This document shows positions 26,764-35,836 of a DNA stretch of 64,000 nt, piece by piece. Within the stretch, counting starts at the first letter, position 1. Every line of letters starts with the position of its first letter. Source of the DNA: Halobacteriales archaeon QS_4_69_31 (GTDB lineage Archaea > Halobacteriota > Halobacteria > Halobacteriales > Haloarculaceae). Location: the NCBI GenBank assembly GCA_003021655.1, contig PXRP01000035.1:32537-96536 (forward strand), given 5' to 3'. The notes beneath the pieces were generated by a model, which was not told the DNA's origin, searched no databases, and was given only the letters and a program-made list of their open reading frames with translations. The position numbers and the translations under genes are program-made.

Positions 26764-28332
26764 ATGCCCGGGTTCCCGCGGCGGTACACGCGCGCGGCGT
26801 TCGCCGTCGTGATACTCTGTACTGCCGGTGCCGTGGTGGGCAGTTACGCGACGGCGGGGGCGAACCTGGCCGACACCCAAAGCGGGACCGGCCCCCCCGG
26901 CCCGAGCTACGGCGACGTCCCGATCCCGACCGACGACGGGGCCCCGCAGGCCCCGGCGGCCGCCCCCGCGACCGCCCCGAACGGGTCGACGACGCCCGAG
27001 ACCAGGCTGAACCGGTCGCGCCTCGACGACGCCGGGAACCTCACCGTCGTCGCCACGCAGGGGTTCTACGTCTCCGACGAGGAGGCCGAACTCGTCGCGT
27101 TCGACCGCGAGGGCGAGGTCGTCTACTACGACGCCGGTTACCGGGTCTACTTCGACGTCGACCCCGTCCCCGGGACCCGCGCCACCGTCGAGTACCTCGC
27201 GAGCAGACACCTTGAGGGCGCGGCCTGCACGGAGACGCCGCGGTGTACGTACAACGTCGTCCGGCGGGTGAACCTCACGACCGGCGAGGGCCACACCGTC
27301 TACGGCGAGGTCACCCCGCGGATCTACTCCGCGCGGTGGCACGACGTCGACCGGATCAACGACACCCACCTCGTCATCGCCGACATCGTCCGCGACAGCG
27401 TCCGTATCGTCGACACGACCGACAACGAGACGACCTGGTCCTGGCACGCCAGCGAGGCCTTCGACCGGAGCGCGGGCGGCCAGGACGGCGACTGGACCCA
27501 CGTCAACGACGTCGAGGTCCTCGAAGACGGCCGGGTCATGGTCAGCGTCCGGAACATGGACCAGGTGCTCTTTCTCGACCCCGGCGAGGGGGTCCAGGAG
27601 GGCTGGACGCTCGGCGCCGAGAACGACTACGACGTCCTCTACGAGCAGCACAACCCCGACTACGTCCCGCCCGCCGAGGGCGGTCCCGCGATAACGGTCG
27701 CCGACTCCGAGAACGGCCGCGTCCTGGAGTACCAGCGCGTCGACCCGGAGACGGGCGAGCCCACGACGGGTCCGGACGGCGAGTGGCGGCGGACCTGGGG
27801 GTGGCGCGACGCCCGCCTCCAGTGGCCCCGTGACGCCGACCGCCTCCCGAACGGGAACACGCTGGTCGTCGACACACACGGCGACCGCGTCGTCGAGGTC
27901 GCACCCAACGGGAGCGTCGTCTGGAGTCGCACCGTCGGGATGCCTTACGACGCCGAGCGACTGGGCACCGGCGACGAGAGCACGGGCGGCCCGAGCACGT
28001 ACGCGGCCCCCGGGGCGCCGCCGGTCGACGGGAGCGGGGCGGGCCCGTTCGCGGGCGTCCTCTCGGAACCCGACTCCCGGACCGTCGTCACGCGCCCGGA
28101 CGCGAACGTCGACCAGACCGTCTGGACGACCCTGAAGGACCTCACGCCGAGCCTGGTCGTCAACGGCCTGCTCTACGCCGGCCCGTCCTGGATGCGGTTC
28201 TCGGACCTGGTCTTCAGCCTCGTCGCCCTGGTGACCGCCGCCTGCTGGGGCGTGGCGGAACTGTGCTGGTCGCCGGTCGCCCCCCTGGCCTACGTCCGCG
28301 CGCTCCGCCGGCGCGTGGCGCGTCTGAACTGA
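26764..28332 (+). CDS. membrane-anchored arylsulfotransferase-like beta-propeller protein
   Basis: A 522-residue protein with an N-terminal membrane helix (about 10-33), a Pro/Ala/Thr-rich linker, and a large outside domain. C-terminal hydrophobic segments (about 465-510) are followed by a basic tail. The domain has repeated propeller-like blades, including DWTHVNDVEVLEDGRVMVS, QWPRDADRLPNGNTLVVDT and GDRVVEVAPNGSVVWS. This is the pattern of haloarchaeal proteins assigned to the arylsulfotransferase (ASST) families. Enzyme activity is not shown by any motif I can verify. It may be functionally near the sulfatase at 31234. Confidence 0.7.
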   Translation: MPGFPRRYTRAAFAVVILCTAGAVVGSYATAGANLADTQSGTGPPGPSYGDVPIPTDDGAPQAPAAAPATAPNGSTTPETRLNRSRLDDAGNLTVVATQGFYVSDEEAELVAFDREGEVVYYDAGYRVYFDVDPVPGTRATVEYLASRHLEGAACTETPRCTYNVVRRVNLTTGEGHTVYGEVTPRIYSARWHDVDRINDTHLVIADIVRDSVRIVDTTDNETTWSWHASEAFDRSAGGQDGDWTHVNDVEVLEDGRVMVSVRNMDQVLFLDPGEGVQEGWTLGAENDYDVLYEQHNPDYVPPAEGGPAITVADSENGRVLEYQRVDPETGEPTTGPDGEWRRTWGWRDARLQWPRDADRLPNGNTLVVDTHGDRVVEVAPNGSVVWSRTVGMPYDAERLGTGDESTGGPSTYAAPGAPPVDGSGAGPFAGVLSEPDSRTVVTRPDANVDQTVWTTLKDLTPSLVVNGLLYAGPSWMRFSDLVFSLVALVTAACWGVAELCWSPVAPLAYVRALRRRVARLN

Positions 28333-28398
28333 TCCCCACTCGCGGGCTCGGGCCGAGAGTGTCCGGTTCGTCCGTTCGGGGATCGGGCGGCCGTCGGC

Positions 28399-30339
28399 TC
28401 AGATCTCCGTGACGCGGTGGTAGTCGTCGTCCAGCGCCTGCGCGTCCTCGGGGAGGAGCGCGACGACGACGTACTCGGCGTAGTCGGAGACGTAGTCGAC
28501 CAGGCGGGCGATGCGGTTGGAGTCGATGGCCTCGATGGAGTCCAGCAGGAGGAACGGGCAGGTCTCGTAGACGTCGTGGGTGAGATACCCCGCGAGCGCG
28601 AAGACCAGGCCCGTCACTTCCCGCTCGGACTCGCTGAGGTGGTCGATGGAGTCCTCGTAGGTCGTCCCGTCGTCGGTGCTCCGGACGACGTGCAGGTCGA
28701 AGACGGACTCCTCGGCGGTGCCACGCCCCTTCGAGACCTCCCGTTGTTTGCGCTCGATCCAGATGCGGTCGAGGTTCTCGTAGCCGAGGATCTCCAGGAC
28801 CGTCTCCATGTGCTCGTTGAACTGCTCGACGGCCTCGCGCTCGATCCGGTCGATGCGCGTCCGGAGGTCGGCGACCTCGTCGCTAATCTCGTCGCGGCGC
28901 TCCTCGAGGTCGTCCTTGCGGTCGAGTTCGGCCTCGACGCGCTCGATATCGCCGGTGACCTCCTCCAAGTCGGTCTGGAGCTGGCCGAGTTCGAACTCGA
29001 CCTGGTTGGCCTCGCGGTGGAGGTCGAGCAGTTCGCTCTGGGTCTCGTCTTGGAGGGTCTCGACCTCCTCTTCGAGGTCCTCGATGCGCGTCTCCAGGCG
29101 GCTCCGCTCGTCGGTGAGTTCCTCGAGGCGGTCGCGCCGCCGGGTCAGTTCCGACCGCGCGCGGTCGAGGCGGTCCTCGAGCTGGCCGCGCTGGCGCTGC
29201 TGTTCCTCGAAGGTCGCCTTCTCGGTCTTCAGGTCGTCCATCTCGGACTGGAGGTCGCGCCGCTCCTGGAGCTTGTCCGAGCGCAGCTCCCGCAGCCGGT
29301 CGAGCGTCTCCTCGATGGACTCGCTCTCGACCTCGCTCCCGCAGGTCCAGCAGACGACCTGGTCCTCGACGAGCTGGTCGGTGACCCCCCCGTTGCCCTC
29401 GTCCCGGAGCGCGCTCACCACGTCCGAACTCGTCCCCTCGAGCATCTCCTCGTTGAACTGGATGACCTTCTGGAGGTCGTTGACCGTCGCGTCCAGCGCC
29501 TCGCGGCGCGACCGGAGCGTGTCCAGTTGCGCCTCGACCTCGTCGACCTCCCCCATCGGCGTCTCGGGCAGGTCCGACAGCTCGCCCTCAAGCTCCTCGA
29601 CCTCGGATTCGAGGGCGGTGATGCTCTCGCGCTCGGTCTCGATGTTGTAGCGGGCGTCCTCGAGCTCCGACCGGGTGTCCCTGAACTCCTCGAGGGCGTC
29701 CTCGAGTTCGGCCTTCTGGTCGCGCGTCGCGGAGACTTCCTGGTCGGTCTCGTCTATCTCCTCTTTGAGGTCCGCGAGCTCGGCTTCCTTTTCCTCTATC
29801 TCGGTTTCCAGTTCCTGGCGGCGCTGCTCTAAGGACGGGAGCTGTGCCCGCATCGAGCTGAGGTTCTCGAGCTGGCGTTCGACCTCGTCACGCTCGGAGG
29901 TGAGCCGCTCGATCTCGGCCTCGATGGCCTCGGTATCGACCGGCCGCATGATGATCTCCTGGAGGTCGGTGGTCAGTTCGACGGCCCGCCGCGCCTCGTT
30001 GGACTCCAGCAGGAACACGAACAGGTCTGCGAGTTCGGGGTCGTCGAGGTAGGGGTCCCCGTCGGCGTACACGCCGCCGTTCTGGCGCCGCAACGTCCGC
30101 GTGTAGGTCTCGTCGCCGACCGTCAACTCGACGTAGGCCTCGTCGGCGTCGCCCTTGATGGAGACGTCCTCGCTCCCGAGCCCCGCCATGAGCCCCTGCA
30201 GGAGTGATGTTCGGTTCGTCGCGTTTCGTCCTGTCAGTATCGTCACGCCGGGGGAGAAAGACACCGTCGTCTCGTCTATCCCCCCGACGTTCTCGACGGC
30301 TATCTGGACCGTATTACCGACAGATTCGGTCGCACCCAT
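28399..30339 (-). CDS. archaea-specific SMC-related ATPase (Sph-type)
   Basis: A 646-residue protein with an ATPase head, two long coiled coils (about 140-320 and 340-520), a central Cys-x2-Cys (CWTCG near 332) that looks like a Rad50-type zinc hook, and a C-terminal head half with LLLDSIEAID. The Walker A region reads GRNATNRTS near 37-45: the usual Lys is Arg. It is the partner of the downstream-facing rdfA gene, as in Haloferax where an SMC-like gene neighbours rdfA. TATA GTTTTATC lies about 26 bases before the ATG, and an ATTACAC-N8-GTGTAAT element lies 80 bases upstream. It probably acts on DNA or in cell-shape control. Confidence 0.85.
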   Translation of the reverse strand: MGATESVGNTVQIAVENVGGIDETTVSFSPGVTILTGRNATNRTSLLQGLMAGLGSEDVSIKGDADEAYVELTVGDETYTRTLRRQNGGVYADGDPYLDDPELADLFVFLLESNEARRAVELTTDLQEIIMRPVDTEAIEAEIERLTSERDEVERQLENLSSMRAQLPSLEQRRQELETEIEEKEAELADLKEEIDETDQEVSATRDQKAELEDALEEFRDTRSELEDARYNIETERESITALESEVEELEGELSDLPETPMGEVDEVEAQLDTLRSRREALDATVNDLQKVIQFNEEMLEGTSSDVVSALRDEGNGGVTDQLVEDQVVCWTCGSEVESESIEETLDRLRELRSDKLQERRDLQSEMDDLKTEKATFEEQQRQRGQLEDRLDRARSELTRRRDRLEELTDERSRLETRIEDLEEEVETLQDETQSELLDLHREANQVEFELGQLQTDLEEVTGDIERVEAELDRKDDLEERRDEISDEVADLRTRIDRIEREAVEQFNEHMETVLEILGYENLDRIWIERKQREVSKGRGTAEESVFDLHVVRSTDDGTTYEDSIDHLSESEREVTGLVFALAGYLTHDVYETCPFLLLDSIEAIDSNRIARLVDYVSDYAEYVVVALLPEDAQALDDDYHRVTEI

Positions 30340-30420
30340 GTCTACTGGTCGCTGCTACCAAATGATAAAACTATTGCAATCGGTCCGACAGTCTCCTCAC
30401 CGTTCGACCGAAAACCCGCA

Positions 30421-30442
30421 ATTACACGCATATTGGTGTAAT
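30421..30442. promoter_or_regulatory. inverted repeat ATTACAC-N8-GTGTAAT
   Basis: Perfect 7-base arms with an 8-base gap (centre ATAT), about 50 bases upstream of the TATA box of the SMC-like gene. It matches the elements at 37250 and 51369 in arm length, gap and outer sequence. Confidence 0.6.
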
Positions 30443-30483
30443 CGCCGGCGGTTGCGTCCCGTCGCCGGGAGGGCGGGCCGCGG

Positions 30484-31101
30484 TCACTCCTCGCGACAGC
30501 GGCACGCGCCGCGTTCGACGAGCGATATCGCGTCGTACTGGCGACCACAGTCCTCACAGACGACCTGGATGTCGGCGAGGACGTCGACCTGGCCGATGTC
30601 GAGCCGTTCCGTCGAGCGGAGGTTCTCGACGTTTCGCTCCGTGACGGCCGTCAGCCGGCTCGTGAGTCGCTGGATCGTCTCGACCGACTTCTCGCGCTGG
30701 TCCTCGTCGTCCGCGGAGGGGTACTCGACCCCGCGATGTTCCCGGAGGTACGTGTGGATGGCGTAGTGGCTCACGAAGTCGTCGCGGACGTCGTCGACGT
30801 CGACGCCCTCCCGTTCCAGGCGGTTGCGCGCCTGGGTCCGTGCGCCCTCGGTCACGTCGTCGCCGGTCAGCAGTTCGTAGGTGTTCGACAGTTCGCCCTC
30901 CAGCGTCACGACGTTGGCCTCGTTCATCGCGCTCTCGAGCACGCGCCGGTTGAAGTAGTCGGCCAGTTCCCGGAGGCTCTGCTGTTCGTGCCCGTCGCCC
31001 AGCCACCGCTGTTCCAGTTCCGCGCCCAGCCCGTCCAAGTCGTAGGCTGCTATCACGCGCTCGACCTTGCTGGTCGGCCGGCCACCGCTGTCCTCGCCCA
31101 T
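30484..31101 (-). CDS. rdfA: rod-determining factor RdfA
   Basis: A 205-residue protein starting MGEDSGGRPTSKVERVIAAY. Characteristic RdfA parts are LRELADYFNRRVLESAM near 49, the helical middle LLTGDDVTEGARTQARNRLE, HTYLREHRGVEYP, and a C-terminal zinc-ribbon-like CEDCGRQYDAIS...CRCREE. In Haloferax volcanii RdfA is needed for rod-shaped cells. The SMC-like gene follows on the same strand after 144 bases. An upstream extension to 31215 is open but the family begins at 31101. Confidence 0.85.
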   Translation of the reverse strand: MGEDSGGRPTSKVERVIAAYDLDGLGAELEQRWLGDGHEQQSLRELADYFNRRVLESAMNEANVVTLEGELSNTYELLTGDDVTEGARTQARNRLEREGVDVDDVRDDFVSHYAIHTYLREHRGVEYPSADDEDQREKSVETIQRLTSRLTAVTERNVENLRSTERLDIGQVDVLADIQVVCEDCGRQYDAISLVERGACRCREE

Positions 31102-31182
31102 ACACCGCCTGTTACTGGTGACTCGTGCAAATGTCTTCCGGTCCCGTCGGCCGCAACGCCCGGACCCGGGCCGCCCGGACGG

Positions 31183-31259
31183 GTTCACTCGGCCCGATTG
31201 TCGGGATGGGCTCACTCGGCTGCCGAGGTGGGGTCATCCGGTCCGGTCGTCGGGGTAGT
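31183..31259. repeat. degenerate ~24-bp tandem repeat over a gene end
   Basis: Three units (about 31183, 31206 and 31230) share the form GGNTCACTCGGNC...; the last unit carries the stop codon (complement TCA at 31234) of the sulfatase gene. Confidence 0.5.
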
Positions 31260-32817
31260 CGTCGTACGCCGCCGCGGGGTCGTCGGTGACGACGTGTGGG
31301 TGATAGAGGAGCGTGTCGGCGTCTATCACCCGGCCGTCGACGTGGTACTGGTTCGGGTCCCCTTTCGGCGTCGGCAGCCGGTAGCGCTCGGCCAAGCGCT
31401 CGTCGCGCTCGCGTCTCTCGTCGGCGTCGGCGAACGACAGCGAGTCGTCGACGAACGACCGCAACTCCGTGAGGGCGGCCGGCGCGTCCTCCTCGTCGGC
31501 CAGGTTCCGCCGTTCGAGGGGGTCTGCCTCAAGGTCGAAGAGCAACTCCGGGGCGTCGCGGAACCGGACGTACTTGTACCGTCCGTCCCGCACCATCCGG
31601 TAGTGCAGGTCCGGGTTGCCGACCATCCCGAAACAGTCGACGACGACCGGCTCCGGGTCGGGCTCGGTGCCCTCCCGGACCGCCGCCGAGCGGTCGTGCC
31701 CGTCCAGGTCCCCCGGGGGGTCGACCCCGACCAGGCCACACAGCGTCGGGAAGAGATCCAGCAGGCTCACCGGCGTCTCGAACGTCGCGGGCTCGGCCTC
31801 GCCCGATCTGTGTGCCGGCACCCCCACGAACAACGGGACCCGCGTCGACGCCTCGTGCCAGGTCCGCTTCTCCCAGAGCCCGTGTTCGCCGGCCAGGTCG
31901 CCGTGGTCGCTCGCGTACACGACGACCGTCTCGTCGAGGAACCCCTCCCTTTCTAACCTCGCTATCATATCTCCTATAATCTCGTCGATATACTCGACCG
32001 CCGCGAAGTAGCCGGCTCGCGCGCGGCGCAGTTCCTCGCGCGAGCGGTCGCGGACGCCGGTTCGGTCGGCACAGGTCTCGACGAGCGGGTGGTCGGCCGC
32101 GTCGCCCTCCCGCCCGACCGGGGGGTCCGGAACGTCACCTTCGTGTCGGTCGACGAACCGCCGTGGCGCCGTCCGCGGCCAGTGTGGTCGGCTGAACGAC
32201 GCGCACATGAACCACGGCCGGTCCGGGTGGGCGTGGCGGTGTTCCCGGAGCGACGAGACGGTCTCCTCGACGACCCGCCGCTCCTGGAGGAGGCTCTCGG
32301 GCACGGCCGTCTCGCCGACCTCGGTGAGCAACCGCCCGTAGTCCGGTGGGTGGTCGTAGGCGTCCGGCGGTTCCGCCTGGTGGGCCGACTGCCCCGTCAG
32401 GTCGCCGTAGGTCCGGTGGTCGAACCCCGCGAACTGCACTGTCCCGCCGAGGTGCATCTTTCCTTCTAGATACGTTTCGTACCCGCTACCCGACAGGTGT
32501 TCGGGGAGCGTCCTCAGGTCGGGGTCGAGTACCGACCGGTTGTTCCACCCGCCCGCCCGCGTCGCCTCTTTGCCCGTGAGCAGGCAGAACCGCGAGGGCG
32601 TACACAGCGGGACCGGGCAGTAGGCGGCGTCGAACCGTGCCGACGAGGCCGCAAGGTCGTCGAGAGCAGGGGTCCGTACCGGCTCGCCGCCCTCGTCGGC
32701 GGACCGGGAGCCGAGAAACCGGTGACTATGCTGGTCGGTCAGCACGAGCAGGACGTTCGGGCGCGACCGGCTCACGGCCGACCACCGGCCCGGCCGGGAG
32801 ACGGTCGACGGCGACAC
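31234..32817 (-). CDS. sulfatase
   Basis: A 527-residue arylsulfatase-family enzyme. The N-terminal metal motif PNVLLVLTDQHSH and the modification site LCTPSRFCLLTG (Cys-x-Pro-Ser-Arg; the Cys becomes formylglycine) are clear. YASDHGDLAGEHGLWEK, the second metal site, and GRYKYVRF near the end complete the family. It hydrolyses sulfate esters of an unknown substrate; no signal peptide is seen, so it should be cytoplasmic. A formylglycine-generating enzyme is not in the window. The upstream gene DoxX lies 30 bases away on the same strand. Confidence 0.93.
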   Translation of the reverse strand: MSPSTVSRPGRWSAVSRSRPNVLLVLTDQHSHRFLGSRSADEGGEPVRTPALDDLAASSARFDAAYCPVPLCTPSRFCLLTGKEATRAGGWNNRSVLDPDLRTLPEHLSGSGYETYLEGKMHLGGTVQFAGFDHRTYGDLTGQSAHQAEPPDAYDHPPDYGRLLTEVGETAVPESLLQERRVVEETVSSLREHRHAHPDRPWFMCASFSRPHWPRTAPRRFVDRHEGDVPDPPVGREGDAADHPLVETCADRTGVRDRSREELRRARAGYFAAVEYIDEIIGDMIARLEREGFLDETVVVYASDHGDLAGEHGLWEKRTWHEASTRVPLFVGVPAHRSGEAEPATFETPVSLLDLFPTLCGLVGVDPPGDLDGHDRSAAVREGTEPDPEPVVVDCFGMVGNPDLHYRMVRDGRYKYVRFRDAPELLFDLEADPLERRNLADEEDAPAALTELRSFVDDSLSFADADERRERDERLAERYRLPTPKGDPNQYHVDGRVIDADTLLYHPHVVTDDPAAAYDDYPDDRTG

Positions 32818-32847
32818 GCCGTCGTCGGGGTCCGGTGTCGGCCCACG

Positions 32848-33336
32848 CTATCCCTCGTACCCGCTCGCCGAGGCGGGGACCGGGGTCGGTTCGGTGTCGA
32901 GCACGAGGTGGTCCAGCGAGAGCCGTCCGGGGCCGGCGAGCACCAGCGTGACCGTGACGAACAGGAGCACGAGCGGGTACTCGAACCCGCCGCTCTGGTA
33001 GTCCCACCCCTTGGGCAGGTGCCAGAGCAGTATCGCGAAGACCATGTCGACGGCGATCAGGCCGGCGAACACGCGCGTGAACGCACCGACCAGAAGCGCG
33101 AGCCCCCCGACGAACTCGACGAACGCGACGACCCACGCGAAGACGCCGGGAGCCGGCACTCCCAGCATCGACAGAAAGCCCGTGAATCCCTCGATCCCGA
33201 CGCCCTGTGGTCCCACGCCGAAAATTTTCCCCGTCCCGTACACGAGGAACACGATGCCGGCTCCGAGACGGAGCACGGTCGGCGCCCAGTCGCTGAACGC
33301 CGCGACCCGCGAGTTGACTGTGTCGAGTGTGTTCAT
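32848..33336 (-). CDS. DoxX-family membrane protein
   Basis: A 162-residue protein with four membrane helices. DoxX-typical sections are WAPTVLRLGAGIVFLVYGTGK at the start, PAPGVFAWVVAFVEFVGGLALLVG in the middle, and the AVDMVFAILLWHLPKGW loop. The family is linked to quinone or thiol redox reactions but the role is unclear. The Met at 33336 lies shortly after TTAAATATGG on the minus strand. The sulfatase gene follows 30 bases downstream on the same strand and may be co-transcribed. Confidence 0.82.
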   Translation of the reverse strand: MNTLDTVNSRVAAFSDWAPTVLRLGAGIVFLVYGTGKIFGVGPQGVGIEGFTGFLSMLGVPAPGVFAWVVAFVEFVGGLALLVGAFTRVFAGLIAVDMVFAILLWHLPKGWDYQSGGFEYPLVLLFVTVTLVLAGPGRLSLDHLVLDTEPTPVPASASGYEG

Positions 33337-33434
33337 TGAACGAACACCCATATTTAAGTCTTCGAAACAGAGTTATATAATTGTTTTTCATACGACGGAG
33401 ACAGTTTTTAGCCGGTCCGCCGAGACGGTGGGGT

Positions 33435-34400
33435 ATGAAGCTCGTCAGCTTCGAGGTTCCCTGCCGGACGGGGCCACACGGTCGCGTCGGCGTCCTCGAC
33501 GGGGAGGCCGTCGTCGATGTCGGTGCGACACACCGCGAACTGCTCGCGCGGGACGGCCACGGCGCGGCCGACGGCGTCGCCGCGGCCGTCACGCCGTCGC
33601 CGATGCTCGAGTTCCTCCGCGCGGGCGAGCAGGCACTCGCGGCCGCCGAGGCCGCCGTCGGTGCGGTCCGAGACGGCGCGACGGCCACGGACCGCCAGCT
33701 CGTCTACGACCTCGAGGAGGTCCGTCTCCTCAGCCCGCTCGTCCGACCGAACTCGATCAGGGACTGTACCGTCTACGAGCGCCACCTGCTGAACGCCCGG
33801 GAGATCGAGCAGGGCGAGTTGCCCGACGCCTACTACGAGTACCCGGTCTACTACAAGGGCAACCCCGACGCCGTCGTCCACCCGGGGGAGGCGGTGACCT
33901 GGCCCCGCTACACCGACCGGCTCGACTTCGAACTGGAGGTCGCGGCCGTCGTCGGCAGGCAGGGCCGCGACATCGACCCGGCCGACGCCCAGGCGTATAT
34001 CGCGGGCTTCACCGTCTTCAACGACTTCAGCGCCCGGGACGTCCAGGCCGAGGCCAAGCCGGTCATGATGGGCCCCTCCAAGAGCAAGGACTTCGCCAAC
34101 GGCTTCGGGCCGTGTCTCGTCACGACCGACAGCATCGACCCGACCGACCTGCGGACGGAGGTCCGGGTCGACGGCGAGGTGTGGTCCGAGAGCAGGACCG
34201 ACGGCATGTCCCACTCCTGGGGGGAGATCCTCGCACACGTCTCCGAGGGGGTCACGATACACCCGGGCGACGTCATCGGGAGCGGGACGGTCCCCCGGGG
34301 CTGTGGCCTGGAACTCGACCGGTGGCTCCAGCCCGGCGACACGCTCGAACTCGAAGTCGAGGGGATCGGGACGCTCACTCACGAGATACACAGGGAGTGA
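33435..34400 (+). CDS. fumarylacetoacetate hydrolase-family protein
   Basis: A 321-residue FAH-family protein. Core motifs are RPNSIRDCTVYERHLLNARE, FELEVAAVVGRQG (metal Glu pair), FTVFNDFSARDVQAE and IHPGDVIGSGTVPRGCG. Members hydrolyse C-C bonds in acyl-pyruvates or dehydrate/decarboxylate keto-acids. It is longer than, and clearly different from, the XacE-like gene at 10022. With the VOC dioxygenase at 37483 it might serve an aromatic ring-cleavage route, but this is only proximity. The chosen ATG begins the family's MKLVSFE; an earlier frame start at 33381 is unlikely. Confidence 0.85.
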   Translation: MKLVSFEVPCRTGPHGRVGVLDGEAVVDVGATHRELLARDGHGAADGVAAAVTPSPMLEFLRAGEQALAAAEAAVGAVRDGATATDRQLVYDLEEVRLLSPLVRPNSIRDCTVYERHLLNAREIEQGELPDAYYEYPVYYKGNPDAVVHPGEAVTWPRYTDRLDFELEVAAVVGRQGRDIDPADAQAYIAGFTVFNDFSARDVQAEAKPVMMGPSKSKDFANGFGPCLVTTDSIDPTDLRTEVRVDGEVWSESRTDGMSHSWGEILAHVSEGVTIHPGDVIGSGTVPRGCGLELDRWLQPGDTLELEVEGIGTLTHEIHRE

Positions 34401-34402
34401 GA

Positions 34403-34452
34403 CAGGGACCGGGACCGGGTGTGGAAACGGGGCGGGAAAGGGGGCGGGGATG
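34403..34452 (+). other. G-quadruplex-type G-run cluster
   Basis: Runs of three to five G are separated by 1-9 bases (for example GGGG-C-GGG-AAA-GGGGG-C-GGGG). The cluster lies immediately after the FAH stop and before the convergent dehydrogenase end. It could act as a transcription roadblock between the two genes. Confidence 0.5.
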
Positions 34453-34492
34453 GGCGCGGTCCGCAATGCGTTGCCCTGGGGTCGTCCGACCG

Positions 34493-35692
34493 CTACCACG
34501 CCGCGCGGAGGGTTCCCTCGATCTCCTCGTCGGTCGGGTCCAGTCCCTCGGGGACGTTCGCCATGAAGCTGTCGGCCTGGATGGCGTCGACGATATCGGG
34601 GAAGTGGGACCGTTCGAGGCCGTCGATGGCCCGGAGCCTGGCGGGGAGTCCCATCGCGTCCCGGACGGTGGTGACCTCGTCGACGACGGCGTCGGCGATT
34701 TCCGCGCGGGTGAGCCCGGTCGTGTCGACGCCGAGGGCCCGCGCGAGCAGGTCCCGTCGGCCGTTGACTTGCTCGAAGAGGTACGCCAGGACGTGCGGGG
34801 CGAGGATGGCGTGGACGACGCCCTGTGTGGCGTCGTAGCGCCGCGAGAACCCGTGGCCGAACGCATGGATGAGCGACGCCCGGTAGGTCGACTCCGTCGA
34901 GAGCCCGTACTGGACGAGGACGATCCCCTGGACGATGGCCTCGAAGTCCGGGGCGTCCGCCCCCAGCGTCGGGAGCCCGCGGCGCAACAGCCGGAGGCCG
35001 TGGGTGGCCGTCGCGTCGGTGACCGCCGTGTGGTCGCGCCCGTAGACCATCTCGACCCCCTTGTCGAAGCCGTTCATCGCCGAGCCCGCCAGCACCGCGT
35101 GTGGCGTGTGTTCGAACAGCTCCGGGTCGTAGAACCCGGCCGCGGGCATCAGTCGGCCGTCCGAGACGCCGACGCCCTCGATCTCCTCGTCGGGCCTGTC
35201 GGGGTCCATCGTGAGCCGCGTTCCCGCAACGACCGACAGGTCGGCCCCCGCCAGCGTCGTCGGAATCGCGACGATCGGGAGCAGGTCGCCGTCGGGGACG
35301 GAGACGGCCCCCTCCGCGACCATCTCGCGGGCCGCCGCCGCCGGCCGGTCGTGGGCCGCGAGGACGCTGACGAGTTTCGTCGTGTCGAGGCTGCTGCCGG
35401 CCCCGAGCCCCACGAGGACGTCGGCGTTCTCAGCGCGCGCGCGCTCGGCGCCCTCGACGGCCGTCGAGAGGTACTTGTCGGCGGAGGTCCGGTCGAAGAC
35501 GCCGGCCAGCCGGTCGCCCAGGCCCGCGGTCACCGGCCCGATGACGGGGTCGGTCTCCCCGACGGTCGACCCACAGACCACGAGCGCACGCGAGCGGTCC
35601 CGCCGGGCGAGTTCGCTCTCCAAGTCCGCCACGACGCCGGGCCCGTACACGATGGTTCCCGGCTGGTAGTCGAATCGGAACGTCTCGGCCAT
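34493..35692 (-). CDS. iron-containing alcohol dehydrogenase homologue (maleylacetate reductase-like)
   Basis: A 399-residue protein of the group III (iron-type) dehydrogenase fold. The start ETFRFDYQPGTIVYGPG, the dinucleotide loop GLGAGSSLDTTK and IPTTLAGADLS are typical. At the metal site, positions normally Asp/Asn-x3-His and His read as N-x3-K (MNGFDKGVE) and Q (TQGVVHAILAPHV). Only HAFGH looks intact, so iron binding is doubtful. A TATA box (ATTATAAAA on the plus strand, about 35713-35722) lies about 27 bases before the Met at 35692, which I chose over the open frame to 35788. Substrate unknown. Confidence 0.8.
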   Translation of the reverse strand: MAETFRFDYQPGTIVYGPGVVADLESELARRDRSRALVVCGSTVGETDPVIGPVTAGLGDRLAGVFDRTSADKYLSTAVEGAERARAENADVLVGLGAGSSLDTTKLVSVLAAHDRPAAAAREMVAEGAVSVPDGDLLPIVAIPTTLAGADLSVVAGTRLTMDPDRPDEEIEGVGVSDGRLMPAAGFYDPELFEHTPHAVLAGSAMNGFDKGVEMVYGRDHTAVTDATATHGLRLLRRGLPTLGADAPDFEAIVQGIVLVQYGLSTESTYRASLIHAFGHGFSRRYDATQGVVHAILAPHVLAYLFEQVNGRRDLLARALGVDTTGLTRAEIADAVVDEVTTVRDAMGLPARLRAIDGLERSHFPDIVDAIQADSFMANVPEGLDPTDEEIEGTLRAAW

Positions 35693-35836
35693 GCCTGACC
35701 AGTCTCGCCAGCGGATTATAAAAGCCATGACCGTGCCGGGCAGAGGCGCCGGTGCCGCCAGAGGGGCCCACGAACAGCACGGACGCACCCCGGTTCGGGG
35801 AAACGCTTAGTGTCCCGGTCGAACACAGTCCGGACG

